Shown here in pieces: positions 1 to 13,084 of a stretch of 64,000 nt of DNA. The DNA is from Arctopsyche grandis (Eukaryota > Arthropoda > Insecta > Trichoptera > Hydropsychidae), in contig NC_135360.1 in assembly GCF_051622035.1 (NCBI RefSeq), positions 10,778,001 to 10,842,000 on the forward strand, read 5' to 3'. The translations under genes were made by a program, and so were the position numbers. Every line of letters starts with the position of its first letter. Within the stretch, counting starts at the first letter, position 1. Under the pieces are notes generated by a model, which was not told the DNA's origin, made no database searches, and saw nothing but the letters and a program-made list of their open reading frames with translations.

Positions 1-2498
1 ATAGTTATAAAAATAAATGATGGCCACTTCATATAAAAAATGCGTATTTTTTTTTAATAATTATGTATGATACACTCGTGCAAATAAACGATCAAATTTA
101 CTAACAGTAGATATTATTTCTCAGTGGCATTTATTTGACATCCTTGTCATCTATTTGAAAACTGATATAACTGGTTAAAGTACATAAATCCTCCCCTATA
201 TTATGATTTTGTTTTCAGATTTAGCTATGAAAAGAGAAATATCATAACTCAAGATTACAATGACAAATATAATCTTGAGTTATGATAAGATATAAATAAT
301 GATTTGCTCACAACCCCCTTAAAAAATCTCAAATTTCAACCAGAATAAGCGGTTAAACGGTTCCTCGCAAACTGGTTCACCTACCTACCTAATATTATCA
401 CCTTTGCAATGTGATTTATACCATGTAATGTATCTGAGGAATACACCTGTAAGTAAAATAGTAATGTCAAAAGACTTTGGATATATAAATGGTATGTAAA
501 CATATGTTTACTTGGTTACCATATCAATTAGTAAATTTACAATATTTGCATTATAAAATTGTTTAAAAGTTTCATATTTTTCCAATAGTCGGAGGGAAGA
601 AAATAAAATGAAAAAAACAAAACCATGTAATTTCCACGGTATAATTAATATCCATAACATCATGAATCGTAAATGTTAATGATATTTGCCAACAGTATAA
701 TGCTACTGATGTTAATTGCCATTGCAAAATTTTATTATATAAGTTTGCTTTTGTACTGTACAAAAAACATACAGAATTAAAAAAAAGGTTCTATGAAGCA
801 AAACAGCATACATACATATATGTACGTACGATTGTACATTTTTTTTAATGAAACGTGCTGTAATCAAAAGCTGCATGTTTTATTTGTTTATAAAATGCTG
901 TGTAAACTCAGCGATAAGATAAATTTTAAAATGTATACGCATTTATAATCATGTTCATTATAAATTCCAAAAAATTATATAATATTATAATTTATGTACT
1001 AAAAAAAATAATGATATTATTATGTATGTAGAAATTAGGCAAAACTTTAAAAGTTATATACCAAAATAAATACATTTCAATCGAATAAAAAAAAGTTGAT
1101 TTAATTGTCCAATTATTTAAATTACTTTTATAATGTATAAATTATAAATAATAAATGTAAAATATTGCCTCCAATTTAATTCGTACAATTTTAGTGACAT
1201 CTGTGAAAGGAAAATGAAACTACAAAGTAGGAAAATGATGCGGAAAAAACTCGCATTCCAAATTCAATGTAATAATACGTCCACAAATATAATAATAATA
1301 AAATCAAATTATCAACACATTAAAAATGAGGATAATGTAAAGCAAACATATCAAAATGGAAATTTCATTTGCTCGCTTTAGACGACTTCATCAATGTCAA
1401 TTTTTCTAGCGAATTTAACGAAAAAATTTTCACAATTACGGAAAACGAGAAAACTCTTTTAGCACAATGATGGTGTTGGACACCTGATAATTGGAACGAT
1501 ATAAAAATTAAACATTGAATGCGTTAATAGCACTACATACGTCACACAAGTGACTCAATTACTCTGAAGTGGCATTGTTCGTCGATCACATAATTTGAAG
1601 CGAACGTGAAGGTGCATCGAGAAAAGCTGACCGTCGTCGTGTTAAAACGGTGCATACTTTTTTAACCCAAGTCTACGACAAGTTTCCCGAAATATACGTC
1701 GAAAACTATTTTAAAGGGAAAGGTCATGCATGTAAAAGAATGCATCGTAACTATACGATAAAACTTTCCGAGCGTCGATTTAAAATAAATGCGACTAAAA
1801 TGTATTACAGTACTATGATTTTCCTACACATTCCGCGTGTATGATTAAATGAGAAAAAATGCATTCCAGTAGTAGAAAAGTAAAATTAAATGTTGTCATA
1901 GTGCGATAGTGGTCACCGTTACTCATATTACTTGGCAAAATAATCGCTAAACATACATGCATACACACATATATATGTAAATAAGTATATACAATACAAA
2001 TGAACGTCATTTTAGCGTTTGGCAAACGAAATGCTACTATTGTTTTACATATTTCGTTTATGTAATGTACTTACATACATACATACATACATATATTTAC
2101 GAGTATAATACAATACAAAATCGCTGAAAAATTTCCTGCTTTAAAAATCAATAACACGATTGCTAATTTTGAAAAGGGAAAATTTAAATTTCCTTGCCCT
2201 ATTCGACTAGAATCATAAGATCTGTAAAAGTTTAATCAATTCAATATGTCTGATTTTAAATAGCATAAATAATTTATTCATGAAGTATATGCATATGTAC
2301 ATACATACATCCATATCTTTTTTGCAGAATAATGTTTATATATTTTCATATTTATTGCACGTTTAACAATGTATTATACATACGTATAATGTGTAATCAA
2401 ATAAAAACATTGCTTCTTAGTTATTATTCATCCTGCAAATCTGACAGTTATTATAAACGGACGTAAAAACAAGATATTTTTGTCATGAACAAATAAAT
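1..2498. other. AT-rich stretch without a recognisable gene
   Basis: No open frame here has recognisable protein content; the short frames are low-complexity or stop-bounded chance frames. Seen: a perfect hairpin at 241-286, CATA/TACA simple repeats near 810, 1950, 2080 and 2300, and a slightly GC-richer patch around 1400-1800 that I cannot assign. It may be intergenic, or part of an intron of the minus-strand gene that begins at 18650 (inference only). Confidence 0.6.
241..286. repeat. Perfect 17-bp hairpin
   Basis: Bases 241-257 (ATCATAACTCAAGATTA) are the exact reverse complement of 270-286, with a 12-base loop between them. A 17-bp perfect stem in unannotated AT-rich DNA could be the core of a tiny foldback element or a small structured RNA. 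No flanking duplication or promoter was recognised. Confidence 0.7.
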
Positions 2499-2786
2499 CA
2501 CCATCATTTACAGCCTGCTGGATGAAGGCTTCTCCAACACGCTCTCCATTCGTTTCTGTATTGCGCAAATTTCATCCACCTCACTCCACACATTTTTATA
2601 ATTTCATCAACCCTTTTTTCTTGCGGCCTTCTTTTCACCCATTACATTCTCTCGGGTACAATTCTAACACTTCTCTTGTCTACATTTCGTTCATTCTTCT
2701 AGTCACGTGACCCACCCATTGCCAAATCTTCTCACTCTTTCCACTATATCAACTACCCTTGTCAAACTTCTCACAGGGGTCCCATC
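2499..2786 (-). mobile_element. RTE-clade LINE 3' end, degenerate
   Basis: Read on the minus strand this resembles the C-terminal end of an RTE-type reverse transcriptase ORF. It includes the segment equivalent to WQWAGHVA...RW..VLEWYPRE seen better at 13732-13975, then a stretch equivalent to VGEAFIQQ, then a short ATG/GAT-type tail (CACCATCATTTACAG on the plus strand). RTE elements end in short tandem tails, which fits. It is 5'-truncated and frame-broken, so it is a fossil. Confidence 0.7.
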
Positions 2787-3103
2787 GAATACTCGAATAT
2801 TCGATATTCGAATATACTCGCCCCTTTTTCACTATTCATTATTCATTCATTTTCACGTTTTTTTTTTCAATATTGTGTTGTATTAAGTCAAATTTTCTAA
2901 TCTCAAATATTAAACTATCACTAAAATTATAAATCGAGAGCGTGCATTTGTTACATTACATCAAGTGATCGTCTTTTACAATTACTTCCGGAAAATCTAG
3001 ACTACAGGATACTAACAAAGAATCATCAAGATAACTACTCATTATTTTATTAAAGATGTAAAAATGTAGTAATATTCTAAAAATATTAACACTTTTACAT
3101 ATT

Positions 3104-3105
<2 letters not shown>

Positions 3106-3197
<92 letters not shown>
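3106..3197. repeat. (TA)n microsatellite
   Basis: About 90 bp of uninterrupted TA/AT dinucleotides. Confidence 0.95.
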
Positions 3198-3199
<2 letters not shown>

Positions 3200-3631
3200 A
3201 GCCATGTCTAAGCGATCAGAAGTGTGGAATTATTATCGAGAAAAGAACATAGTTGTCCTGTAGCTATACATATGTATGTATATATAATATATATTGGAAT
3301 GTTTTACCAATTTCATATTCGATAATTGATATTATGAATATTTGGGACCCCTATTTCTCAACCACGCAATCCATTACCTTTATCTCCTCGTAATGTAAGA
3401 CATACAGCGGTCCATACACCTTTTCATGTATTCAACAAGTACATACTACATACATATGTACATACATAAATATTTATTTCGATGACTCGGATCAAATTTT
3501 AAAATTTTTAAAAACCGAAATTTTATTTTAATAATATTTAGTTTTAATACGAAATTACTCCATATAAATCCCTAAATAAATATAATAAACGAAATATTAC
3601 AGTATGGTTTAATCCTTAATGATTTAAGCAT

Positions 3632-3777
<146 letters not shown>

Positions 3778-3821
3778 AACTTGAAATATGTAACTAATTG
3801 ATTCTATGAACTAGTTATTAT

Positions 3822-4255
3822 CAAAGATGGCCAAAGGCAATTTTAGGCCTTATAAAGGACAATTTGCCCAGTATAGCTTCCCCGATCCATTAATGTGTCT
3901 ATTGTCTAGGCACTTACACGTCTACCATGGTGAGACTATTATTTATGCACGCACTTGCCCAGGTACGTGAGAACTCCGGCGTATCCTTGTTTCGGGCACT
4001 TACTGAGTCCCGTTAGCCTAATCCGGAGTCTCTATTGTTCACCCACGAATGCACTTAGACAGTGGATTCTCTCTCTCTCTCATGGTCCCACGTGACAGTA
4101 TTTTTTATGGTTTAATGCTATTTCGTTCTGCTGGTCATTAGGAATCCGTAATTAGCAATTGTGACTGTCAAAACCGGCTAAGCTTGATACTAAATTGACA
4201 GGACTTGTATTAAACTTGCCTTGAAAAAATCGTAAGGGGTCTTTGGCCATCTCTG
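3822..4255. mobile_element. Non-autonomous DNA transposon with ~18-bp terminal inverted repeats
   Basis: The left end CAAAGATGGCCAAAGGC is matched by the reverse complement of the right end, CAGAGATGGCCAAAGAC (2 mismatches). The 434-bp interior is GC-richer than its surroundings and has no transposase frame. I see no convincing target-site duplication, so the superfamily is unproven; the CA...TG ends would suit hAT. Confidence 0.6.
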
Positions 4256-5639
4256 ATACTAGGGGCCTCATATATGTATTGTTTAACATTTTTGATTGAT
4301 ATTATACTATGTATATTTCAAATCTAGCTGCATAATTTTCCGTCACACATATTATTATTTACATTTTTTTGGTATTTTCCTGGTATTTTCCTGAAGAAAA
4401 CCTGGATAATGAGTAGGCAAAAAAAAAATATGCAAATAAGGTAATGTCAATTTTTTTATGATTGTATAATTTATTCTACTATTAATTTTACAAATAAATG
4501 TTTTATATTATAATTTAATGAACATCTATTGACAATTTCCCAGTGACTTTTATTATGATTACGCATTTAACATGATATACATATCTACATAAATAAATAT
4601 CTAATATTATTATAAATACAATGTGTAATTTTACTAATGATACATCATACATATGTACGTAGAGCGTGCGAATTATTTTAAATATTTATACACCCAAGTA
4701 TATTATTCGGTATGTGTGTGTGTATATGTAACGTTGATTGCGCGTCAATCGTAAATAATCATCTTTACGACGTTTCAGAAGCTTCTTCTTGAAATATTAC
4801 GACTGAAATGCATCTTTGACGTCATCGAGCCACCACTGACTTAAATTACACGAGCATTTCGGTTAATCAAAATCTATTTAAACCGCAAAAATGCACACAC
4901 TTAATAAAAATTAATGTAAAAAAATACACATATCACTAGCAACACAATAGAAAAGTTATTTACCCCAACGACGAGCGATATCATGAGGAAAACGTACAAT
5001 AAAACTTGAACAGCACCCAACGCGACCAGTATGAATACAATTTATAAAAGTCATCCCAATTTCGCTCTTAAAAAAAACGAATTAATGCATCGTTAACCTT
5101 TAACGTGCCGACGAGGACTAACCACAATGGACGAATAACTCGTTAAATACACTCGTATTTCATCACGCTGGAACAAACAAACGTTCGTTTCAATTATCAA
5201 TAATTGTTCGACACATAATAAATGCGTGCTGATGATCGGACTGGACGTCAAAATTGTCACAACAGCAGCAGTATCGACCGATGACGGTTATATCATCGAT
5301 AAAATGGCGATTCGTATTGCAAACGCGTAATGTGTAATAGTAAGTCTTACATCTACCTGCATATTCAAATTATACGAGCCTACTTCTATCTACTTGTATA
5401 ATGCAGGTGATGTCATTAAAATATTATAAATAATCAGTATACTGCCTGTGCTTTAATATATTTACCGAGGCTAATGGCGAATGAAAGCAAAACTAAACTC
5501 GTTCTATGAAAAGATAATGTTGTAAAAGATGAGTCGGAAATGAAGAGACGATGGTGCACGTTGTTTGGACGTAGTAATTGAATTTCTAAAAAAAATCCAT
5601 ATAGGATATTATTACATATGTCACAATGACATTTTTGCA
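4256..5639. other. Gene-free stretch with possible regulatory DNA
   Basis: No coding frame was recognised. From about 4740 to 5340 the sequence is less AT-rich and not obviously repetitive, and contains a perfect CRE palindrome TGACGTCA at 4817-4824. This could be cis-regulatory DNA, but nothing in the window shows which gene it would serve. Confidence 0.4.
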
Positions 5640-5870
5640 ATGAACGATAGATAGCCCATCGTGTGATTCGCTAGTTAAGAGATTCCCGGGTTCAAGCCCT
5701 GAGTTGACCTCGATTGAAGAGAATTTATTCAAAAGTAATTATGTATGTAGTGCTGCTGGTCAGACTTCGATATTTGTGACTCCAATTCGATTGTCTCCTA
5801 TCAGAGTTTGCTAATTTATCTGATATCAATGTTGAAACGGTTCCTCATCCCCACTATATCACCACTGTTT
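5640..5870 (+). mobile_element. tRNA-derived SINE
   Basis: A pol III B-box-like segment (GGGTTCAAGCCC, about 5689) is followed by a body shared with three other loci here: GCTGCTGGTCAGACTTCGAT, then GAGTTTGCTAATTTATCTGA, then TGTTGAAACGGTTCCTCA and a tail ending in TATCACCACTGTTTG. Related copies lie at 13085-13205, 14815-15215 and 17360-17905. A B box plus a shared non-tRNA body is the layout of a tRNA-type SINE. The A box is not clear. Confidence 0.75.
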
Positions 5871-6634
5871 GAATATAATTTGAAATTTATAATTTATAAA
5901 ATTTATATACATACAAACATATGTACAAGTTTAATACTATATTTTTCTCTCAAAGGAACCCGTAATGGTATCATGGGAAAAGTAAACGATAAATTAATTT
6001 GGTGTGAATATTTTGAAAAAATGTTGAAATAGATACCGTAGGTTTCTGTTTATAACAAATAATTGTTTTCAAAATTTAAAATTCGTAGTATTTTATTTTC
6101 TTTGTTTGCCAATTTATTATAAATATTATATATGTAAATGCTTGATTATTCTGAGTCGTCTATGTAATTTCAAAAAGTCCGATGAAAACTTTTTTATTAT
6201 ATGACGGGGAACGAGTTTTTTCCACTACTAATGTACTTGTTTTATTTGTCGAATTAATATTTATTAGTAACGATCATGACTAACTACAAATCTAGAAAAA
6301 CTACACTTTAATTACAACTTGAATAGCAAATTTCTGAGGATCAACGAAAAAGAAAAATTAAAACCAAGTTTTTAAAAATATAAGGTCAAAGCGCCGTTAT
6401 TTTTATTACATTTATAATTTATGTATAGTTAATAACATAAATTGAAAGTATGGCTACCAAATATTCGCATATCCAATAGTAAACTTGAAATAATTTAAAT
6501 ATGGTCTTAGAAAGGTCAAGATATTATTGAAATTTTAAGAGAATCCAAAAATAAAAAAATAAGTTCACGTAAAGAGTATTGGAATATTCAGATTGAAGAC
6601 CCCTGATAAGGAGTCAAAATGAAATATTACTACA

Positions 6635-6890
6635 CATCATCACCATCATCATTTACAGCCGTTCATCATCCACTGTTGGATGAAGGCCTCTCCAACATAC
6701 TTCTATTTTGAGCAACACTCATTCACATAGCCCCACGCATTTTCCACCTATCTCAATGACGAACTTTTAAACTTTCTTGGATACCGTTCGGGAACGTCTC
6801 TTGTCTGCCTATCATACATTCTTCTGGCTATACAACCCATTTTTCCATTGCCTATTCCAGTATTTCTCGACATTTTTCTTACACGGAAAA
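6635..6890 (-). mobile_element. RTE-clade LINE 3' end
   Basis: On the plus strand it starts with CATCATCACCATCATCATT, which is the short trinucleotide tail in reverse, then TTACAGCC and the segment TGTTGGATGAAGGCCTCTCC, which is shared with the copies at 2499, 15216 and 55216. The minus strand therefore reads toward a LINE 3' end. It is 5'-truncated with no intact frame. Confidence 0.75.
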
Positions 6891-6969
6891 CTTCCGATAA
6901 TCCGAAAATGTTCACGGAACACCTCGACTATTTTATAGGGTAAAAAGTTTTTATGAAATATGTACGTTA

Positions 6970-7414
6970 CAGTTGAAGTGCATATTTCAGTCGTAATATG
7001 TTTTGACTAGTTGGAATATATCCTATCTAACCTGGTACCAACTACCGTTATAGTTGAAATGTATTTTCAGTTGTAATATATATTGACTAGCTGGAATATA
7101 TTCCGTCTAACCCACGTAAGTTGATTCATACGGCGAATTACATTCCAACTGGTCAAAATATATTACAACTGAAAATACAGCTCAACTCTAAGTTGGTACC
7201 AGGTTAGATAAAGAAGTTAGGTTTTCGTGAAATCGTCACTCGACTAGTAAATTGAGTTGGAAAGTCACATTTTTGTTTTGAACACATTCTTAGAGTAATC
7301 TTAATACGGTAATCATTACCTTTACTCGTAATATCTAGCACATATTACAACTGGCGCATAAATGACCTAAAACTTCAGTTGGAATATATTACAACCGAAA
7401 ATACACTTCAACTG
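6970..7414. mobile_element. MITE with TA target duplication and internal inverted repeats
   Basis: The ends CAGTTGAAGTG... and ...CACTTCAACTG are inverted repeats of about 30 bp, each flanked by TA (6968-6969 and 7415-7416), as in Tc1/mariner elements. Inside, the terminal unit recurs near 7050-7110 in direct and 7140-7200 in inverted orientation, and GGTACCAACT/AGTTGGTACC pair around a centre near 7120, so most of the 445 bp is foldback. No transposase frame is present. Confidence 0.8.
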
Positions 7415-7416
7415 TA

Positions 7417-8905
7417 GCATGCCCATACATACATAGTTCAGATACATATTGCTTTTCATAATTTTTCACAGAACATTTGGAACACAGTTTGAGTAACCCA
7501 GGCATATATTCAATCACTAGTACGCATACTATAAAATGAATACATCAAATTATAGTATACTCATTAAACAGTTGGTTTCATACCCCTTGGATTTCAGTAC
7601 ATTGAAATAAAACTGGATTAACTATGAATATACATAGTACATATATATGGTATTTTGGTCGAGTATCTAATTCTGCACAGCTATAAACACGCCAACGCAA
7701 ATGTAATTTACTTTACAAAACGCACAATATGTATTATCAAACAGAAGGAAAATATTTTCGCAATAAAGCCTCAACGGCATACCAAATGCACTTTTGAAAA
7801 CACCACCTCTACAAAACGTGACAATCCACCTCGACCTCTTTAACATGTGCTCAAAGACTACAACCACGTAAAAACACTCATCTTGGCAAAGTCTTCCTCG
7901 GTTATAACATCATTTTGTCGACACGGCGTCATCCATCGAAACGAAAGCAAAACGTACTAAATATTATTGTTTACATACAAGCCGAAGTGCTAAACAATGC
8001 GAACGACGAATTTAATCTCGAAGGGGAATTCAGAACGAACGATGAATTAGCGCATTTTCGCACACGAACATACATATATCGATAGTGTGCGGGTCTCGTT
8101 GGAAAATTGACGTTCAAACATCGGAACGTTAGCGAGGGCGTCAGAGCAAATATACACTGTTAACGTTCGGTTTAATTCTACGGAAACAATATTTACGTTG
8201 CCGATGGAAGTCATTAACGCCTGCTGGGTTAGTTACCTTCGAGCATTCCTCAAGATGTGGTCTGCGAAGTCCGAAACACAATAAACACCCTCTCGGGTGG
8301 TCCACGAAATTAATGCTGCATTCAAGGCTGTGGAAAATCTGCGCAGGGATACATTCCATGAATAAAAAAAGTAGTTGCTTCTTCAAAAAAAAAAAAAAAA
8401 CAATGGCATCGTAAAGTGCAAAACGACGATAAACATCAGAGTAAACAAATCGAAAGGATTGTCGGTGTGTTTAGAGATGAAATACGACCGCAAGATATGT
8501 ATTAGCATACGAATTGAAATCAATTACGCATTGCCAAGTGTGCATCGTATCAATGTGCAAGAATTTAGTTCTGTTCTCGTCGCTATCGGTTTGGATCGCT
8601 GTACGAAATGAACAGTTCGCTGAATATGTAGTATCGGATGAAAGTCTTTCAGAATAAGATTCGATTTAAAAAAAAACTCAATTTTGACGCTATTCTGTAT
8701 TAAGAATCTAAACCACGTGACTATATTTCAAAAACCGCAACTTTGTAAAGTTGCGGTTGCGGAAAAATAAATTAATCAATACAATCATATGAATATGAAC
8801 AAAGTTTTATTTATAATAAGTGAACAAACCCACGCAAGTTATTTAAAATTGTAATTGTACGTACTATTGATGGTACTTTATATATGTATGTACATACATA
8901 CATAA
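7417..8905. other. Gene-free stretch, partly non-repetitive
   Basis: No recognisable protein. Roughly 7850-8620 is less AT-rich than its surroundings and lacks the simple repeats seen elsewhere, so conserved non-coding DNA or an unrecognised exon is possible. A perfect 12-bp hairpin (AACCGCAACTTT, GT loop, complement) lies at 8733-8758. Confidence 0.4.
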
Positions 8906-9574
8906 TAGGGAGTCCATTATCGATATTATCGGGCCGAAAAAGAGCTCGGTAATTTATTATTTTTACCGGTAAATCAAGAAAACTTATTCGTTGCGTTTTA
9001 TTATATTCCTCTCCTTTGTTTTATCTAACAAAATATACAATAATGAAAATAATAGTTGAAGTTTTAGAACGAATTAACAAAGAAGATATAGTAGTCAGTT
9101 TGGGAAAGAAAATTACTTTTGTGATGAAATGAAACTGAAATATACTTGAAAAATTAGATCACAACTATCAGACGATAGTGTGAATACATTATGTTTTCTT
9201 TGCTGTTATTTTCTTAAACGACGTATAAAAAATGGACATATTTTTATTCCTTTATAAAATGAGCCGTTATATTTGAAAGTGGCGAAAGTCCAATTTTCAG
9301 TTCCAAAAACACTATTTCTGTCTGACTTAATCCGCAAATTGTGATCACTTATTTTAATTCGATATGTCCAGAATCTCAGAAAAGCAGGGTAAACGTATTA
9401 CAGGCCACCAGTATTTTTAAATTTGTTATATCATATTTAATGTTTTGCGATATATTTCTCGAAATTAAGAAAAGTAGTCTTACGCCTTTATTGAAATTTA
9501 CCGGTAAACCTGTAATTGGTAAAACAAATATTGGATTACCGATAAACGGAAATTACGGTTAATTGGACTCCCTA
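8906..9574. mobile_element. hAT-type non-autonomous element (669 bp)
   Basis: It starts TAGGGAGTCCATTATCG and ends in the inverted counterpart GGTTAATTGGACTCCCTA. The flanks ATACATAA (8898-8905) and ATACATAC (9575-9582) agree at 7 of 8 positions, as expected for an aged 8-bp target duplication. The CATA-rich surroundings make a chance match more likely than usual. Internal ACCGGTAAA motifs recur near both ends. No transposase domain was recognised. Confidence 0.7.
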
Positions 9575-9582
9575 ATACATAC

Positions 9583-10439
9583 ATACATACATACTGATTA
9601 AATTTTATAAAAATATACGTCGTGTGGTTTGAATCTTTTATACAGAAATACATACGAACGTTGCATTTTGAGAATAAAATAATTAGATCGTTTTAATTAG
9701 ATCGTTTTGCTTTAATACATAAATTTGAACGAAGCACATCTGTGATTAACACAATACTATACACACGCGTCATACTCGTTTAAAAATAGTCCTTGCACTT
9801 ACGCATTTATCCGGTGATAATAGGCTAAATGTTAGTCATTACTGACACTAATAAACATATATAATGTATGTATTGTACATATTAAGAATTGCTTGGCGCT
9901 GCTCGGACGGGTGAAAGTTGGAAAAACTTTCAGAAGAATTTGCACTTTGACCCTGAACTCCGACCCCTTCCAAAAACCGTCTACCGTGAGATATTATGGA
10001 TATAAATTAAAAACTGTAAATTTGCATAGCTGACTAAAAACATACATACATACATATAATATATTGCAGTGTTAAAATATGGATTGATCATCTTGGGGTT
10101 ACACAATCTGCTTTAGATTTTCGACTTTTAAGTATTTATTTTATTTTATTTTTATACATACATTTTCACCATACACGCCATGACAGGTTGCCCCAAGGCG
10201 ACACCTACATATGGTCAGACTTTTTGTACATTCTTAACATATGTATATAGTATTAGCATAGTTCTTAACATATGTACATAGTTTTCAATATTCATCTATG
10301 GAAAAACCGATATAATAAATAATCAACAAATTTAATATACAGAAAATTTGCGAGAACACATTTTTACAGAGTATGTAGGTAGCATATTTCTAATGATCAA
10401 CAATTTCGAGATGCTACAAACCCGAATTTGTGAGAAACT
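9583..10439. other. Gene-free AT-rich stretch
   Basis: No coding content was recognised. Around 10140-10230 a T-rich tract followed by a GC-richer segment (CACGCCATGACAGGTTGCC) looks like the reversed 3' end of a LINE, but I cannot assign it to a clade. Confidence 0.35.
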
Positions 10440-10640
10440 GAAGGCGGGAGGAGGATACCGATTTATTGGATCCATCACAATAATTGAGCTAGATAATCGG
10501 CAACTCTAGCAGGAGACGGTAGATCTGGATTTTAATAACCACCAGATCTCGCCAGCAGCATATATGAATCGAATAATTATTTGGTTTCGGCCGGAACTTG
10601 AACTCACCAACTCTTTAATGGTATATGTATATTGGCGTCT
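10440..10640 (-). mobile_element. Probable tRNA-related SINE, minus strand
   Basis: On the minus strand, GGTGAGTTCAAGTTCCGGCC near 10600 resembles a pol III B box. It is followed by a body containing TGCTGCTGGCGAGATCTGG and an inverted pair, CAGATC/GATCTGG. It could be another branch of the SINE family seen at 5640, but outside the B-box region and GCTGCTGG the similarity is weak. Confidence 0.45.
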
Positions 10641-11999
10641 ATATGTATCGTAATATAATCGTCTAATGTGTGTGTGTGAAAAGTGCTGTCCGTTAACCCT
10701 GCTCCGTCTCTATTTCTCCCCTTGGAATCGTATATCGTGGAAAGAGACGCGGCATAGTATGAGCATTAGAGAGGGCTTTGCGCATGCGTGATGCTGTCAC
10801 TTCGGGCAGAAGGTATCGTATATAATAATTCTTTTGTTTATGTCAGCCGATCAAACGACGTATTCCATTGATCCGAATTGCGATTTTTTACCGAGTGCAG
10901 AAGTGTATGCACACAGGCCACTATTATATTATAAGCATTTATAAGAATTGAAAATAGGTTTTCAAGTTTTATTTTCCTATTATGCTGTAAACTTGCATTA
11001 AAATAAAATAATTCTATACATACTAACAAAAAAAATTGTAGAACAGAAAATAACCACTAGATCAGTAACTATTATAATCAAAGATCGGCGTTGGAACAAA
11101 TCTTTTATGCTTTTTGGATTTTTTTTTTTTTTTTGGTGCTTTTAAGCTATCTTGCTTTGTATACTAATGCAGAGGTCTAATATTATTTGACGAGCGCCCA
11201 GCCAACGCCCAAGACTAATTGTATTTTGAATATAATTTATAAACAATAAAAAGCATTTCAAAATCAAAAAAAAATTATCTTGGGGCGAAAAGGCTACAAA
11301 TTCTCGGGGCCCTTTATAATAAGAAATTTATCATAAGAATAAACATATATAAAAAGTAACCAACCGCAATTAATGAATCTGCATTCACTGGATATCTCAC
11401 ATTGAAATCTATAAATATTATTTTAGACAGACTTTTTTACGAAAAAAAATTTTACATAAAGCGCAACTTTTTTGAAAAAATTATTTGGCTGCAGATTTTT
11501 CTTTCATAATAATTAAGTATACGTATTAAATATTTTATTTTCTAAAATATGCTGATCTGGTTAAGGTTGTTATTGTTATTGTGCGGTTTGAGATCGTATG
11601 TAATTGTGTTCTAATATTTAATCTTTTTTTCTATTATTTTGTCCGTTTTTTTTATTTATGCTTACATTTTATTATACTTTGATATTTAATTTTTATTATT
11701 GTATATTTTAACTGTTTTTTCATGAATATATCCCAGCTATAGCGACGTCCTGGAGTATATCACTATAGCTTAACTGTAGTAAATAAATAAATATAATAAC
11801 TTCATACAGAATTCATTTGATTTTAACGTCGAGATGAAAACTTCCACAAAAACACTAAAAAAATACATACATACATGTATAAAACATAAATACATATGTA
11901 TGTACGTATGTATTCTGAAAAAGTTCTTTGATGTAATTTCACTGGGATAGATAAATTATACTAAAAAATAAAAATAAAATAAAAAAAAGATCGTAAATT
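10641..11999. other. Repeat-derived gene-free stretch
   Basis: Seen: a segment at 11215-11275 (GTATTTTGAATATAATTTAT and following) that is repeated at 13466-13520. Also a probable LINE 3' end at about 11530-11800, which has a T-rich untranslated region, a GC-richer terminal block (CCCAGCTATAGCGACGTCC) and a TAAA-type tail (TAAATAAATAAATA). No intact frame. Confidence 0.45.
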
Positions 12000-12959
12000 A
12001 TTCCCGATTAGAATTAAGCGTGTTGTGTGACGACGCATTTTACAAAAAATGAAAAATGAACTGCAAAAACAGCTGTTTTCTTTCAGGACGCTTTCGCTGC
12101 GCCGAACAGACACATAGGATCTGGCAGAAAAACTAGACAGAGACAGACACAACAACAAGATGAATTCGTCCCACTCTTGGGCGAGTTGCCCTTGTCCAAA
12201 TGTTTGAATCATACAGTAAAAATATCTGGACTAACATCCATCCATATTCCCAGTTTCGCACACTGCACACATGCATACACACACACACACACAAATCGTA
12301 AGTTTCGCCGATTTCACCCCAAACCAAACGGGTTCGAAAATGTATCTACACACGACAAGAGATCCACTTGTAGTAATAAATTTCGCACACGTACATATGT
12401 ACATATCTTCTTAGCCCGATGCAAAAGAACGCAATCAAAAAGCTCGTGTGTGGCTGTGAGCCAAAACGGTGCGAAAAAATATATATAAATACGGCGCGCT
12501 GTACCTCTCTTTCTCCCCGCGTCTCTTTCCATCTATCTCTTTATTATTATTATGGCCGTTTAATGTTATCGCACCGTTTGTGCGATCAAAATATTAAATA
12601 GGTTCAATTGCACAAGTGGGGCGAATGCTGCGCCTAAGATTCTCGACTAGAGAGGATCACGTGAACAGTACATACTTGTTTATTGGAAGTACATGTGTAT
12701 GCATGTATGAACGTATTGTGCATAAGTGCCTACATAAATGTCAGAATTTTAAAACGAGACGTAAATTCAAATATTCATTTGCGATAAGCCTGAGATATTA
12801 AACGAAACTAAAATTCTCTACGGTTTATTTAATATATTTTTAATATGTAGTATTTTTTATATAAATACATACATATACAGACTACCCTAATACAATTTGT
12901 TTGGGGTTGTTAAATTTTAAGAGTATTTAATGAGTAGTTAAAAATTACATATGTATAAA
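12000..12959. other. Less AT-rich stretch with a TATA-like motif
   Basis: A (CA)n tract lies near 12280. TATAAATA at 12484-12491 on the plus strand is followed by CGGCGCGCTG and a CT-rich stretch, which looks like a core promoter with a pyrimidine-rich leader. No convincing coding frame follows, so this is only a candidate. Confidence 0.3.
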
Positions 12960-13084
12960 ATGACTTCATGATCGTTGCAAGCCTAAATCGAGCGCGATTT
13001 ACTGCAAGCGCGCAACGGTCTAGTTAGAACATTTATAATAATTCAAATAATTTAACCAACAATAAATCAACAATTCAAGCTCTG

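Noticed and set aside
2020-2110. A CRISPR-like array from the repeated CATAC words
   Set aside because: Ordinary tandem microsatellite without spacers, and the genome is eukaryotic.
5680-5705. A tRNA gene, suggested by the B-box-like GGGTTCAAGCCC
   Set aside because: No cloverleaf can be folded around it, and the body is repeated at other loci, so it is a SINE.
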